Program-made: the position numbers and the translations under genes | NCBI GenBank assembly: GCA_003427395.1 | Contig: BFEA01000264.1 | Span: 141,267-205,266 of the forward strand | DNA length: 64,000 nt | Direction of reading: 5' to 3' | Source: Chara braunii | Lineage: Eukaryota > Streptophyta > Charophyceae > Charales > Characeae | Notes under the pieces: model-generated | Told to the model about the DNA's origin: nothing | The model's input: the letters and a program-made list of their open reading frames with translations, nothing else | The model's database searches: none | In this document: piece by piece, positions 30,066-42,336 of the stretch | Numbering within the stretch: position 1 is the stretch's first letter | Layout: each line of letters opens with the position of its first letter

Positions 30066-32237
30066 ATGGAGCCGGAAGAGTCTGTTCAGCAGGCGCAGGA
30101 TGCAAGAGCTCAAGTTCCTGGTAATTACCAGCTGGAGGAGGACAGAGTGAAGGAGATGATTCGGGCGTGCTATGAGGAAGGGATTCTACCCACTAACATC
30201 GATTCAGGCAAAATGTCGGTGGAAGGAAGAGAGGCTAAGTTCGTTTTAAACTCTGCGGTAGACGAGATTAAGGTGAAATGGTTGAAAGCAAGAACGGTGA
30301 CTGTCATATTTCGAGATGGCGCTCGGTTCCTTCCAAAGAAAGTGAAGGAGGATTTGATTAGAGCATATGAAGACGTTTGGATCCGCGATGAGACTTTTGG
30401 TGAGGGCTTCAAGAGAGGAAGAATCAAGGTCGAGAGTCCTAATATCGTCTTATACATTCCAAGATCTCAAGCTATTACGGATTGGATGTTGGCCAAGCGC
30501 TCCGACTTCATCGACTTATCTAATACGACCTACCGAACGGAGTTCAAGCCGTGGATGACGCGAGTGGAGGTTCGGGATTGGAGAAGAACTGTTGACGAAA
30601 GCATCTTTTGGGTGGTGGCCGTTGGCATACCGCTCGATGAGATGACGTTTATTTATGTGCACATCGAAAGAGCAATCGGCAAAATTATTAAGCATCATCA
30701 ACCAGAGGCGGACGAGTCTAACCCAAAACTGGTCAACCTAAGGTTTGACCTGGATCATGCGGCCAAATCTAATATGAAGGATAAAGTATGGGTTCAAACC
30801 CATCAAGGAGACCTATTGGAGGTACGTATGGCGTCGACGGAGTCGGAGTGGTGCAGAAGATGCTGTACCTTCTTTCACCTGGAGGAGAACTGCAGACGTC
30901 CCGATGGGCGAAACCGAGGAGGTACGTCATCAAGACCTCAACAAGCCTCGACTGCTCCTGGAACTGGGGTTTCTCCTCAACCACAATACCAGGGCCCTCT
31001 TAGGGCGCCTGGTGCTTCGGTTACTCCAGTCGTAAAGTCAGCATCAAATCGGCAAGCGGCTTCCTCCTCGGCTCCAAACTCCAACATGCAAGCGGTTGTT
31101 CAACCTGTTCTTCCACCAGGAGCTACGTCCCAGTTCAATCCGGTGTTCTCGCCAGGAGCGGGTCAAATCCTACAAGGAACTGTGTCCCAGAATTTGGCTC
31201 CAGGCCAAGTTAATCCGTGGGCGGCCTTTTTCCAGAATCTGTCGATGCATCCGTTCATTTGGCAACAAACTCAAGGCTTAGCTCCTCTGGATGCTTCCTT
31301 GACCGGCAGCCCATCCTTCGTCAACCTCCAAACCTACCCTCCATGGACGCAAGCCCCGGGGGGACCAGGTGGTCAAGGCAGTTCTGGCATGTCAGGAGGC
31401 CAGGGCTTCAATAATGCAGGATCTTTACCTTCACGGGCGGCCGCCCTTGGCCCTAGTGGCTCTCGTTTACGGGGGATGTCCCCTTGTAAACAACGAAGGG
31501 TGAGCGGCACAAGTGGGGTTGACATTCAGGTGGACGAGGTTCGAGCGGAATCTTCCAAAGTTTCCAGCGAAGGTTCGTATCATTCGATTGTCTCTGTCGA
31601 TCCACGTGGCAATCCCTGCTCAGCAGATAAGCGAAAATCTAATCGCGCCCGTATGGAAGCTCTCTCAAAAGGCCAATCAGGGTTGGAATCTAAGCTGATC
31701 CCCATTGTTTGTGTAAATGCTAGAGATGCCCTTTCGGTAGTTGCCTGGTTGGGATCAGATGGTTCTCCCTGCTTGTTTAGTACGTCATGTCCGAACCCCC
31801 CCATGCCGCATGCTACTGAGTCTATCACCCGCACGCTTTTCCAAAATAAATTTGCTTTACGTGTTATTCCTGAGGTTTCCATGCCCCGCTTCCTGATTGA
31901 TATTGCAGGGAAACGTGCGAAGTTTTTTGCTCCCTTGTTTGATGGTCGCTTCGTTATGGGTCAATTAGAACAGTTGGAATCAGAAGGTCTCCGCCACATT
32001 CCTTTTGCCTGGTTTTTGGAGGCGAAGAAGTCTGACTTTCGCCGAATCCAAGTTTCACCAACCCTCACAACTGAGTTCTTGTATGAACTGAATACCAAAC
32101 TTTTGAGTGAGAGGAAACTGGATTCCCCATTTATCAGACAGACCCTTACTGACCCTTGGCCTGGAATCCAAATTCTGATTCAACAAACTGTCCAAATGCA
32201 ACGCTCAGGGACTGCCTTCGTAGATGGGCAAATTTAA
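30066..32237 (+). CDS. LINE A ORF1 protein (723 aa, intact)
   Basis: RNA-binding ORF1-type protein of a LINE. The ATG at 30066 has good context (ACAACATGG). Residues about 20-250 form a conserved domain shared with LINE B ORF1 (GxxExKFVLNS...VKWLKARTVTVIF; RAYEDVW; KRGRIKVES). In order and spacing it resembles the plant DUF4283 plus zinc-knuckle layout. A zinc knuckle follows at C263-x2-C266-x4-H271-x4-C276. Residues about 280-500 are a P/Q/G/S-rich disordered linker. Residues about 545-720 form a second domain also found in LINE B (LIPIVCV...; LESEGLRHIPFAWF). The 3' end overlaps ORF2 by 14 nt in another frame. It is the only full-length retroelement ORF in the window, although its ORF2 is dead. 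Confidence 0.85.
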   Translation: MEPEESVQQAQDARAQVPGNYQLEEDRVKEMIRACYEEGILPTNIDSGKMSVEGREAKFVLNSAVDEIKVKWLKARTVTVIFRDGARFLPKKVKEDLIRAYEDVWIRDETFGEGFKRGRIKVESPNIVLYIPRSQAITDWMLAKRSDFIDLSNTTYRTEFKPWMTRVEVRDWRRTVDESIFWVVAVGIPLDEMTFIYVHIERAIGKIIKHHQPEADESNPKLVNLRFDLDHAAKSNMKDKVWVQTHQGDLLEVRMASTESEWCRRCCTFFHLEENCRRPDGRNRGGTSSRPQQASTAPGTGVSPQPQYQGPLRAPGASVTPVVKSASNRQAASSSAPNSNMQAVVQPVLPPGATSQFNPVFSPGAGQILQGTVSQNLAPGQVNPWAAFFQNLSMHPFIWQQTQGLAPLDASLTGSPSFVNLQTYPPWTQAPGGPGGQGSSGMSGGQGFNNAGSLPSRAAALGPSGSRLRGMSPCKQRRVSGTSGVDIQVDEVRAESSKVSSEGSYHSIVSVDPRGNPCSADKRKSNRARMEALSKGQSGLESKLIPIVCVNARDALSVVAWLGSDGSPCLFSTSCPNPPMPHATESITRTLFQNKFALRVIPEVSMPRFLIDIAGKRAKFFAPLFDGRFVMGQLEQLESEGLRHIPFAWFLEAKKSDFRRIQVSPTLTTEFLYELNTKLLSERKLDSPFIRQTLTDPWPGIQILIQQTVQMQRSGTAFVDGQI

Positions 32238-35200
32238 TATTGTCACGTGGAATGTCCGGGGCCTCGGGGATAAAGCGGGTAGAAATAGACGAGGGAGATT
32301 GAAAAGTTGGATTCATTACCAGAAATTGGATATCGCCTGCATACAAGAGACTAAGTTATCAGAGGAGAAGATCGGGGAGCTTGGAAACTGGTGGGATGGA
32401 CCCCAAATTTGGTCCCCAGCTATAGGGTATAGAGGGGGTGTTGCAATTCTTCTGCATAGATCCTCTAACTTTTAGATTATTGATTATTATGTTGACCTTT
32501 GGGGTAGATGGGCATGGGTAAAAGTTTGCCTGGAGGATCAGGAATGGGTGGTTGCCACTGTGTACGCGCCGGTAGACTGTTCTGATCGTCAACGGTTCTT
32601 TTATGACCTGCCCTCTTTGATCCCTAGTTGTGGTAATTTGGTTATTACCGGGGATTGGAATACTTCCCTGGATAATCAAGAGGTTGTGAGAAGCCATTCT
32701 GACGTGAAGATTTTATTGGAAATGATTTCGGTTATGGACCTAGTTGAACCTTTCTGTTTAATGCACCCAGACTCCCCCGGTTGCACTTGGTTTTCGAACG
32801 CACGCGAGAACATCGGGGTTATTCATAGAAGATTAGATTTCTTTTTAATCTCCCCCGATGCATGGAATGCCACGGTAAGGGTTGAAAAGTCCTTTCACCC
32901 TATGTCCGATCATAAGCCTGTTCTGACCATCTTTAACTCGAAGAAATTAAGTAGAGGCCAGGGCTACTTTAGGGTTAACACTCAAATTTTGGAGGAAATT
33001 AGGTATTGTGGATTGGATGACACGGTTCTGGAAGGATTGAAATGCGACCATGGATTCATTTGCGACTAAATCAGAGTGGTGGGATGCGGGTTCCCGCATC
33101 TTTTCTAAACATCTCAGTGTCTTCTCTCGTATTCTGGCAGCCGGTCAGAAAAAGCAGGAACTCGCATTAATCAGGAAAATCCAATATGCTGAGTTCCGAA
33201 TGAACTTCCATCCCATCTCCAACCGGGTGTGGGGCCCTATAAGGGCCAGCCTTATGGCTAAATGGGATGCTCTTCAACAGGCTCAATCTGAGGTCTGGGC
33301 GGAATGTCTCAAGGTAAAAGGTATCGTGGTCTATGACCGAATGACGAGGGAGTCCTTTCAACGACTCTCACCAAAATGACTCTCTTTACCGATGAGTGAG
33401 TTATGTCACTCATTTGACCGCTCGCTTCCATAGGCACGGGACCAAGATCAATTGTGTGAGTACGCTTCCATTTATTATCAAGATATCCTTACTACCCGTC
33501 GCCCCTTGGAAGACATTTCCACGGACTTGGCAGAGGGATCTTCCCATTGGGAATCCTATGCTGCTAGATTGNCTTCACATGGCAAATTGGACATGGACCG
33601 GCCCATCACCTCTGAGGAAGCTCATGAAGCGCTTCAATCTATGGCTAAAGGAAAGGCTCCGGGGGATGATGGTCTCCCGGTTGAACTGTATTTGGTCATA
33701 TGGGATTCTGTGAAGGATGCCCTGGTAGACATCTATAACAATGTTCTAACCGGTGGGGAATTGTCGAAAGGGATGCGGAATGGTATCATTTCTCTGTTGT
33801 ACAAAAAANNCGACAAATCGGAGATCCGTAACTGGCACCCGATTTTGGTACTTAACGTCTCATACAAACTTCTTGCGAAGATTCTTGCCAGACGGCTGGG
33901 AAGATACCTTCCTGGCTTGGTGGGCACCGATCAAGCNGCCTTTGTACAAAATCGATCTATCTTCGATAATATTGTTACAGCGATCGAAGCCTTGGAGTTG
34001 GTTCAATCTAAAACCTTGGATATATCAATCTTCATGTTTGATTTAGAGAAAGCGTACGACAGGGTTAATTGGACTTATGTCCTAACTACCCTGCGTCACC
34101 TGGGCTTTGGAGACAACCTACAGAAATGGGTAATAACTCTTTATTCCTTGTCTACCGCTGTTGTTATGGTGAACGACAATATTTCGCAGTCCTTTGCTCT
34201 TACCTGTTCTCTCCGACAGGGTTGCCCGCTTGCTCCCTTGCTTTTCGTCCTCCAAATGGAGAACCTCCTCTGTAATATCAGGGCANATCCGGAGATAGTT
34301 GGTNTGCAAGCTGGTCCTTCTCAATGTAAGGTCATGGCCCTGGCCGATGATCTTTTTGCAGTCTCGGCTAACACGCACCGCTCTCTGCAATCCTTGAAAG
34401 TCTGTCTTGATGAGTATTCCGAGCTTTCGGAAGCTTCGGTCAACTGGGCCAAGTCTGTGTTCTTCCTCCCTAGGCTGTTTTCTCCTACCATCAATTGGGG
34501 CATGAAACGCATTTTTGGCTGATTCCTCGGAAAGATTTCTTGGTGTCCAAGTTTCCTTGCTATCCTGCTCAATTGAGCAGGAAGGAATTCTCCTCCATAA
34601 AGTACTCCGAAGAGTTTCTTTGTGGGGGAAAGCCCCACATTTATCCATCTACGGACGAGTTATGGTTGTAAATGGAGGCCTTTTTGCTTTACTGTGGTTC
34701 GTGGCGGCAGTTAGACCGCTGGGCAAGCACCTGTGCACCCTGATCAGACAAAGGACGNCCAAATTTATATGGAAACCGTTCGCCTCCGATCAGGAGTCCT
34801 ACATGTCTAAAGTTGCATGGGATCTCCTTACTTTTCCTAAATCTGAGGGAGGTTTAGGTTTGTGCGATCCCCGGCGCAAGAACCTGGCAATGCTGGCCCG
34901 CTGGCTTATTAAAGCAATATGCTCTCCACAGACATATCATTGGATTGCCTTTGCTGAGGCGATCCTGTCACAAAAATGGAACTTGGTCCGCCCTTCCGAT
35001 GTGTGGACATGCTTCCTGCTGCCTTCGTACCAAAACAGGAACATAAGGTCGCATTTCTGGAAGGCGGTTATGTATGCCTGGAAACTTTTAAAACCAGACT
35101 CCTGGCTTCACCCTGTTACAAAGGCAGAGGTCCTGCTGCAGCCTATCTTTGAAATCCCCATATCAGGAGGGCAGATGGCTCCTGGTTTGGAGCGGATTCA

Positions 35201-36302
35201 GGTCGTAACAGTTTCGGTCGAAGATGGATAGAATGAGGGATCCTCAGAATAGCTGATCTGTGGAATGTTTTGGAGGGACAGTGGCTCTCCCCAGCGGCCT
35301 TACGGGAATCTCTTGGGGCCTGCTGGTATGTTGAAGAACGGTTCAATGAGATCCTGAATGCCATTCCTGCGGAGTGGAAGTATTTATTGAGCCCGGAAGG
35401 TATTGATCCCCCAGGTACCTGGTACATTTCGAGGAATTTGGATTCGCCCCATATCTTTTGGAAACTTCAAAGCGTAGACGTTGCTGGCAACAGAGAATTT
35501 CAAGGTTGGGTTGGAATTAATGATCGATCTCCCTCCACCCTGATGGAGCTTGATCCCCCTGCTCAACCTTCATTGGGATCTCAGTTGTCTCAGATCACGG
35601 TGTGGGAATCTTGTGATGAGGAGGGGAATTGGTCTTGTGAGGTTCATGCTCAAGGCAAGCCACTAAGTCTGCTGAATTTGGATCCTAGGATGTGGGGTTG
35701 GAGAGGTCGAGGACAAGGAGGTGAGGAATTGCCCTTAACCTCCTATACTGTGGACCTTGGATATCAAGTTCAGATACCATCCAAAACTCCCATAAAAGTG
35801 GCTGCAACTCGTTGGAGACAAGTCTTGGACACCCAACCTGATGTGATTGAGCACCGTCTGCTACGCTGTTGGGAACAGCTGGCGGAAGCCCCTTACCCGA
35901 GATTGGCAGCTAATCTGTGGCTACTCTCCCTGTTGGCCACCCCATCAGCAGTCAACCTTGCACAAAGGAGTGTAAGAATGCAACTAGGCATACGAGTCCA
36001 CCCCACATGTATGGTATGATTGCCCGGCTTCTAAACGAATTTGGGACTGGTGGGCGGAACAATGGCGGCAATTGGTGGGCATAGATCTTAACTGGGACAG
36101 AGAGTGGGCACTACTGGGTGGAATCCCAGACTTGGACACGAAGAAGGGTGCGGGTTATTTGGCACAGGCTGCAAGGGCAGTCTGCACGGCAGTGATCTGG
36201 AAAAGCAGGAATCTGCAACTCTTTGAGGATAGGGAAATGACTAACAAGGAAGTGAGGCAAATGTCGCGCTCCTTCCTGCAACGGATCCTCCAGGCGGATT
36301 AA
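32224..36302 (+). pseudogene. LINE A ORF2 (endonuclease-reverse transcriptase), broken
   Basis: Homology runs from the ATG at 32224, which overlaps the ORF1 end, to about 36302. An APE-type endonuclease comes first: NIVTWNVRGLGD, CIQETKL, GDWNT near 32650, SDHKPV. The reverse transcriptase follows: APGDDGLPVELY, FDLEKAYDRVNW, LRQGCPLAPLL and LADDLF at about 34340-34355. The C-terminal part has DCPASKRIWDWW near 36030, typical of the plant zf-RVT region. It carries a TAG at 32473-32475, frame changes near 33050-33070, 34515, 35232-35270 and 36020, a further stop at 33377-33379, and scattered N bases. It would target and reverse-transcribe its own RNA if intact. It cannot encode a functional protein as assembled. 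Confidence 0.88.
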
Positions 36303-37015
36303 AGAAGAAAGTCTGGGGCAAATTGGTCCAATTGGTTTGGGGTTACATGGGGAATAGGGGGCAGATTAGCTAGTTATGACAATGGGAAGCTGTCCTTGAA
36401 CAGTTGGTTCTGGAACGAGTGATTATCTTGGGCTGCTTGAACCTGCACACTCGGTTGCTACTTCCACAGGAGGAAGGCGGTTCGGTGGTCGGTAGAGGTT
36501 TGTGGAGGGAGTGGTGCTGTTATGCTCTTCCGGTCCAGGTCGGTCCGGAACTGCCGTATTAGGCAGTTGTTTTCCTCTTCTTTACACTAGAGTGGTGTTG
36601 TAGAGTAGCTTGTTGATAGGTTAGAGGCAACCTAGTGGGAATTTTGTGTATTTTCTTTCGGCATCATGCATTCGGTTCTTTTGGTTTGTTAGGCTTTTAG
36701 GCTTGCAGCCGGTTCTTTTAATCCCTTTTTTGGATTGTTAGGCTCTTTGGGCTTGTAGCGTTTGTTTATTCTACAGGGTCTGATTCTTCAGGACAGTGGT
36801 CTTTGTGTTGGCCAATCTGTTCCTAGATATTCTTCAGCCCTGTCAGGTGGTTTGAGAACGTTGGAGCAAATGACTGCTCGCAGGCAATTGCCTGTAAGCT
36901 AAGCTGGCTGATGATGCCAGTCACTCCGGGTTGAATTGTGAGGACCCCGGCCTCTGTTTCATTTTGGCAATACAAGTAAGTTTCATAATATATATAAAAA
37001 AAAACAAAAAAAAAA
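36303..37015 (+). mobile_element. LINE A 3' UTR and A-rich tail
   Basis: About 690 bp of non-coding sequence ending in an A-rich tail at 36996-37015. Just before the tail it carries a small hairpin (GCTGGC...GCCAGT near 36903-36921) followed by CACTCCGGGTTGAATTGTGA. The same tail motif occurs at 42827 (+) and around 46150 (-), so several elements here share this 3' end. Confidence 0.7.
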
Positions 37016-37042
37016 CGCCCACGTTTTTTACTTTTTTTATAG

Positions 37043-37760
37043 CCTCAGGGGTCTGGTCGCACCTGTGTTGTTGAGAAAACTCAACGCGGAGTTTTCTACG
37101 ACGAGCGACAACGTTCGACAGGATGTGGCCGTCGACAGGGCTGCGATCCCACGGTTGGAAGTATNTCGAAATGTTGATGTCCTACCGGGTGATTTGAATG
37201 AATTTTTTTTTTGTATAAGGACTTCGAATGGACTCCCGCAATGGAGGGAAGGCGGCATGGGCAAGCGCCACGGAGTTGAGAAAGCTACCTTGCATGGTCG
37301 AGGGTAGGTTTCTCAACATGGTCGATGATAAATTTTGCGATTTTTGGGATTTTTAGTCGCCGTCTGCTGTTCCCCGTTTCTCCTATACTGTGTCAGGCAC
37401 TTCGTCAGTGCAATGAAAGCCGTAACTGTCGTGCGTGGGCTCTATAAGGCCTCCCTCCGTTGCTCACCACATGCACAAACAAAAGAAAAAAGAAAGTCGA
37501 TGTATGTTTCCGTGTTCTTGCCGATATTCATTGCTCTTTGGACCCACTTCGACGTCCTCGTGTTTCCACATCATATGGTACTTCAAGATACGCAGAATCC
37601 TCGACAGAAACCACTATTTTCGCATCATTTTCTTAAAATGAATAAGAACTGCTACGAATAAATCTGAAATGCATTTTTTGGATTAAAAAAATGCGGTAAA
37701 TGATGTCACACCGTTGAGGTTTCTCAACTCAACGGCCGTAGGTGGGACCAGACCCCAGGT
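37043..37760. mobile_element. Inverted-repeat (MITE-like) element, about 718 bp
   Basis: The left end CTCAGGGGTCTGGTCGCACC and the right end, reverse complement ACCTGGGGTCTGGTCCCACC, pair over about 20 bp. The match continues into GTTGAGAAA/CTCAACG motifs, giving inverted repeats of about 45 bp. An internal hairpin AGAAAACTC...GGAGTTTTCT lies at 37074-37096. There is no transposase ORF. It is related by its ends to the shorter CCNGGGGC elements at 47861, 56793 and 63476. Confidence 0.6.
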
Positions 37761-38869
37761 GAAGATGAGGAAAATTGAGAGAAGAGTATAGTTTTAGAAA
37801 AAAAAGAAAAAAAAAAGAAGAGACCTGGGCACCACAGCTGACGTAATATAGCACTTACCAGAGGGCCTTCCTCGTCAGAAGCGCGTCACGACTGNAAGAT
37901 CAATACCAACCAATACACTGTGCGAACTACTCAGGGGCAGAGTCCATTGCTGCTATGTTTGTGCCTGAAAAGAATGAATTCGGCAGCAATGGTGACCAGG
38001 TTTGTGCTTTCTCAGTATGAGGTAACATACCACTTACCCGTGGGCCTTCCTCTTCAGAAGCCGGCTGCTGTAGACGAGGAGGCAAAAACGAATAGTATTC
38101 TACGCCAGAAAAACGAGGTTAGTATTCTACACTGTATTCCCTCTCCCTCCATTCCACACGGGACCCCTAAAGCATCTACGAACCAATGACAAAAGGAAGC
38201 CTTACGGCTCCCTGCCCTAAATGGCGGGATGCATAATCCCACTGTCCGTTGAAAATGCAATAGACAGTTCCTAACAGTCCCACACCGTCACACGGACTAG
38301 TAAACTATACTATTCCCTGGCATGTGGGCCGAGGCCCCCGGATATTAAGGTCGAGCCTTTGCCGCCTTTGCTGAATAGCACACCGGTATAGCCGTTGATT
38401 TTCAGATGCAGAGTTCGAACCCTGCCGGATAAAGTGAGGTTAGTGGTGATCCTGTTCAGAAAAAGAGAAACAACAGGGGGAAACAAGGCTCCTGTTTTTT
38501 TCTTACAGTCTGGGAGCCTAAGTCGTACCAAGTTTAATTTGTACAAGTCTGTGATCTGGGTTTGCCAGTCCCCTGCTCGAACGCACTCAAGAAAAATGAC
38601 AAGAATGGGTTGGCAAAACCTGGGTCAGGGTCTGTGAAAACCCAATAGTAGGTCAGGGGAGTCTCTGAAAAACCCTTTGGTGGCTGTAAACAGGGGTGAA
38701 CTTTCACGGAAGAAAGGGGGGAAAAAAATGGCTGTAATCAGTGGTCAAATTTTGTACAAGAAACTAGGGAAGTAATTGGCGGGAAATTCAATGTCAGACA
38801 TATTAAGCTCGTGGATCTGTACCCGGACGCGTTTCGCAAAGAGATGCAGACAAGCACTTCAATGTCGAT
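37761..38869. other. Unassigned spacer with a tRNA-like B-box motif
   Basis: No gene is convincing. GAGTTCGAACCCTGCC at about 38410-38425 looks like a tRNA T-arm/B box, and TAGCACACCGG near 38378 could be a weak A box. A very degenerate tRNA-derived SINE is possible, but I do not call one. Confidence 0.3.
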
Positions 38870-38969
38870 TTTCTACATCTCTCCACGGTGCACGTATATA
38901 TTCAGGCATTTAATGGAATTTGATTTCCTTATTAAAAAAACAATATAGTGGGACCTAGCCCCCAGGGTA
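38870..38969. mobile_element. Partial CCNGGGGC-family element, right end
   Basis: The text ATTCAGGCATTTAATGG...AGTGGGACCTAGCCCCCAGG follows the order of the right ends at 56900-56953 and 63595-63648. No matching left end was found, so it is truncated or too decayed. Confidence 0.4.
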
Positions 38970-39592
38970 CCTGTGAATTTTGGACTGGAAAAGCAGGCAA
39001 AAGCCATGCTGAATGAACAGGGGCGCTGTGGAGCGTCAGATGCGTATATGGTTGTGGGTGTGTGGTTGTGTTATTCGTCTGCTTATACAAATCTGGGCGT
39101 TTTTCTCTAAGATAGGTGCAGAGCATAGCCAGTGATCTGCGTTTTTGTATCTACGCGTTTGTGTATCTAAGCATGGAACATGCCTTGGTACAGAGTATAG
39201 TATCCAACCCTCTTTTCCGGAATGGAGGCTTGGGCGAAGTCCCATGGAGTGGCGGGTAGCAACGTAGAGTTTCTTGAATGCCTGGATGGATGGGGACGTG
39301 TTCGTTGATATGTACAGAAAGGTGCACTCAGTCTCCTCAACCACATATATCCAGGAATGCATTCATGGGCCCACGTCGGAGTAGTAAGCTAACGTTCATG
39401 TGACATGTGGTAGGCCTGTCCCAACCGTCCAGTTGGATGTCGCAAACTGTCGGGTGTGGCATGACATCTATTGGCCGTGGCGATCTCGCTGTTATCGTCA
39501 ACTATTCTTTTGTTGACGGGATGTGCGGCTATGGCGTTTGTCTTCTCCAAGTTTTCTGCGGCCTGATGTTCAGCTAGACACAACACGCGATC

Positions 39593-39594
<2 letters not shown>
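38970..39594. other. Spacer with a second partial family member
   Basis: GGGCGAAGTCCCATGGAGTG at about 39233, followed by GAGTTTCTTGAATGCCTGGA near 39270, resembles the left end of the element at 63476, again without a partner. Nothing else is assignable. Confidence 0.35.
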
Positions 39595-39649
<55 letters not shown>

Positions 39650-39690
39650 GCACGCACACACACACACACCAACACCCCCACACACACACA
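39595..39690. repeat. (CA)n microsatellite
   Basis: About 95 bp of nearly pure CA dinucleotides with a few GCACG interruptions. Confidence 0.95.
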
Positions 39691-39791
39691 TACGGGTATA
39701 ATGTTCTTGTTATAGCCGCGTTTGTAGACAATTGCAGTGAGTGCACTCTGGTGTTCTACGTCGTCCGGTCCTTATTATCCCAGTCGCGGGG

Positions 39792-41024
39792 ATGCACTCG
39801 TATGTGCCTTCTGTACCGCCCCAGGGGTTCGTGTCTCATAGTACAGGGTTTGACCCGGATCTTCGCAGTTGCCCTTCTGTCCGTCCTACCTTTAAAATTC
39901 GTGTTGGTGTTTCTGGGGGGATTGACTACGAAGGTTTACAGCGGCATATCCTGGGAGGTGACAGTTCGAGTCATCGTGTTGAAAGCTCCTCGAATGCACA
40001 TGCTTTGCCATCTATGGCAGTGTTACACGGAAACGAGGTGCATCGGTCATATCCGGTTGAATTGAACTCGCAGTTGCATGCACAGCGTCAGCGTGAGCAA
40101 CAGTATTCACCGTCGTTGGGTTTGCACCCTTCAATTCACTGTCCGCCAGTGCAGGATGTTATACATCCTCCATACTTCGCATCGCAGAGCACGACTGGCA
40201 GCATCACGACACCTCATCCCCATCCGCTGTGACACAACTTGGATGGGTCATTGCTTCCTATAACAGCGGCTGGTGTGCGGGGTGTTCAACGTTTGTTGCC
40301 AACATGTGAAATTCAGCAGCCGTCCACAACGTTCGTGCATTCACATCACGCAGTTTCCCAACGTTCAGGGTCACACTGTGCACGCATAGATTCCCTGTGT
40401 GCAATGTATGGTCAACCCCGCGGACCCTCATTCGGAGTGAACGCACCTTTCTGCCATCCAGAAGGCATGCCATCTATTGTTGCAGCTGGGGCGATTGATA
40501 ATTGTCCCTCACAGGTTCCGAGCAAAGCGGTGCAAGTGGGAGTTGCCGATAGGACGGGAAAGGGGTCAGGTTATCCGCTGTGCGCAGATGCTTTCATCGT
40601 CGGTCCTGGCAATAGCCCTACCGGGGGAGCTGGTCTTTGCACATCAGCGGTGGCGACAATGCCAGGCGGTTTCGCATCATCGCAGCCATCACAATCTAAA
40701 TCACGTCCTAAATCAGATGGGCACATACGGAGAGGAGAGGATTCCATTCCTGTTGGACGGCCTCCGAACAGGGAAAATGAAAATGAGACCACTGCCACCA
40801 TCGGAGATCTTAATGCTCCTCTGGAAGGCCAGGATGTTTCACATAGTGCATCTGTGGGGGCCGGGGAAGGTGGTGGGCAGACCGATCCAGGCATTGGTCA
40901 CAATGGTCGGGATATTGGGTTGGATGGTGTTGCTTCTCAAGATGAAAGTAATGTGCGTGGCGGTGGACGTGGGAGTGATACTCATGTGGGTGGTGATGTG
41001 GGAGGGTCAGGCGAGATGCGGTGA
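39792..41024 (+). pseudogene. Unrecognised low-complexity ORF with one in-frame TGA
   Basis: From the first ATG at 39792 one frame runs to 41024, interrupted only by TGA at 40230-40232. The product is rich in H, S, P, Q and G, with blocks such as SLGLHPSIHCPPVQDV, ENENETTATIGDLNAPLEG and a Gly/Asp-rich end. Just past 41024 another frame continues in a protein-like way (EATEDEDTSTSSDYTDRFF) to a TAA at 41105-41107, which suggests a further frameshift or an intron. I do not recognise a family. It could be the disordered N-terminal exon of a host or transposon-associated DNA-binding protein. The (CA)n tract lies just upstream. Confidence 0.4.
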
Positions 41025-41107
41025 AGGAGGCAACAGAAGATGAAGATACCTCTACATCATCCGATTACACGGACAGGTTCTTCGCCCGGTGCACATGCTC
41101 TGACTAA

Positions 41108-41267
41108 AGCTCATTAACAATCATCATTAGCGGCAATGCNTGGAAGGCACTGAACGCGGAATGTCACGTCATGTGGCAGCACAATATGTACATTATATTG
41201 TGATTGTAACACAAGGGTCAACAATGTACAGCGCATGGTCGCTGTGCGCTGGCTGGATGAGGTTTAG

Positions 41268-41304
<37 letters not shown>

Positions 41305-41849
41305 AATCTGCATGTCACATTTTTGGTCACCTGTGACATTTTTGATTCGCACGTACACCACTGTGATGTATCTGTACCATAGGTTCGAAGATGAGGACAA
41401 GCCTCGTGCATAGCGAGGACCATTGTCCCAACGGCGAAGGTGTGAGACCGATGTAGCGATGGTAAATGTTCTTTTTTGTTGCCGAACTCCAGTACTGTTA
41501 TGTATGTGTACCATAGGTCCAGTACTGTTATGTATGTGTACCATAGGTTGGGAGATGGGGACGATGTAGAGAACTTCAGGGTGGTGAATGTTGCACTATA
41601 CCACCACCGTGATGTATCTGTACCATAGGATCTGAGTGCATAGATGGACGTTAGTGTACAACATGGATCTTCGTCGTCATGGGAAACGGACGAGGCAGAG
41701 TGGTTTTCTCTTAGAATTTCTTGTCTGTCTGGTTGAAGGTTTCTGTTTTCGGTTGTTTTTTTTTTGGGGCAAGTACGTTTGTGTCACAAACGAAGTTCAA
41801 AAGGGCCAAAAAAACAATAATGGGCAATGAAAAAATGGCCGTAGTTCGA
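41108..41849. repeat. Spacer with (TG)n and a repeated ACCATAGG motif
   Basis: (TG)n lies at about 41271-41302. GTGATGTATCTGTACCATAGG or the close TTATGTATGTGTACCATAGG recurs four times (about 41360, 41498, 41527 and 41610). The middle pair is a perfect 29-bp tandem. No gene. Confidence 0.6.
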
Positions 41850-42195
41850 NNNNNNNNNNNNNNNNNNNNNNNNNNNNNNNNNNNNNNNNNNNNNNNNNNN
41901 NNNNNNNNNNNNNNNNNNNNNNNNNNNNNNNNNNNNNNNNNNNNNNNNNNNNNNNNNNNNNNNNNNNNNNNNNNNNNNNNNNNNNNNNNNNNNNNNNNNN
42001 NNNNNNNNNNNNNNNNNNNNNNNNNNNNNNNNNNNNNNNNNNNNNNNNNNNNNNNNNNNNNNNNNNNNNNNNNNNNNNNNNNNNNNNNNNNNNNNNNNNN
42101 NNNNNNNNNNNNNNNNNNNNNNNNNNNNNNNNNNNNNNNNNNNNNNNNNNNNNNNNNNNNNNNNNNNNNNNNNNNNNNNNNNNNNNNNNNNNNNN
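41850..42195. other. Assembly gap (346 N)
   Basis: A run of N directly before a long (CT)n tract, which probably stopped the assembly. Confidence 0.99.
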
Positions 42196-42276
<81 letters not shown>

Positions 42277-42300
42277 CGCGCGCGCTCTCGCTCTCTCTCG

Positions 42301-42334
<34 letters not shown>
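42196..42334. repeat. Compound microsatellite (CT)n(CG)n(TG)n
   Basis: About 65 bp of CT, then about 25 bp of CG, then CT/CG mixtures and about 30 bp of TG. The CG and TG parts are alternating purine-pyrimidine, a Z-DNA-prone composition. Confidence 0.95.

Positions 42335-42336
<2 letters not shown>

Noticed and set aside
38378-38425. Second tRNA-derived SINE
   Set aside because: Only a B-box-like string is good. The A box is weak and no second copy of the body was seen.
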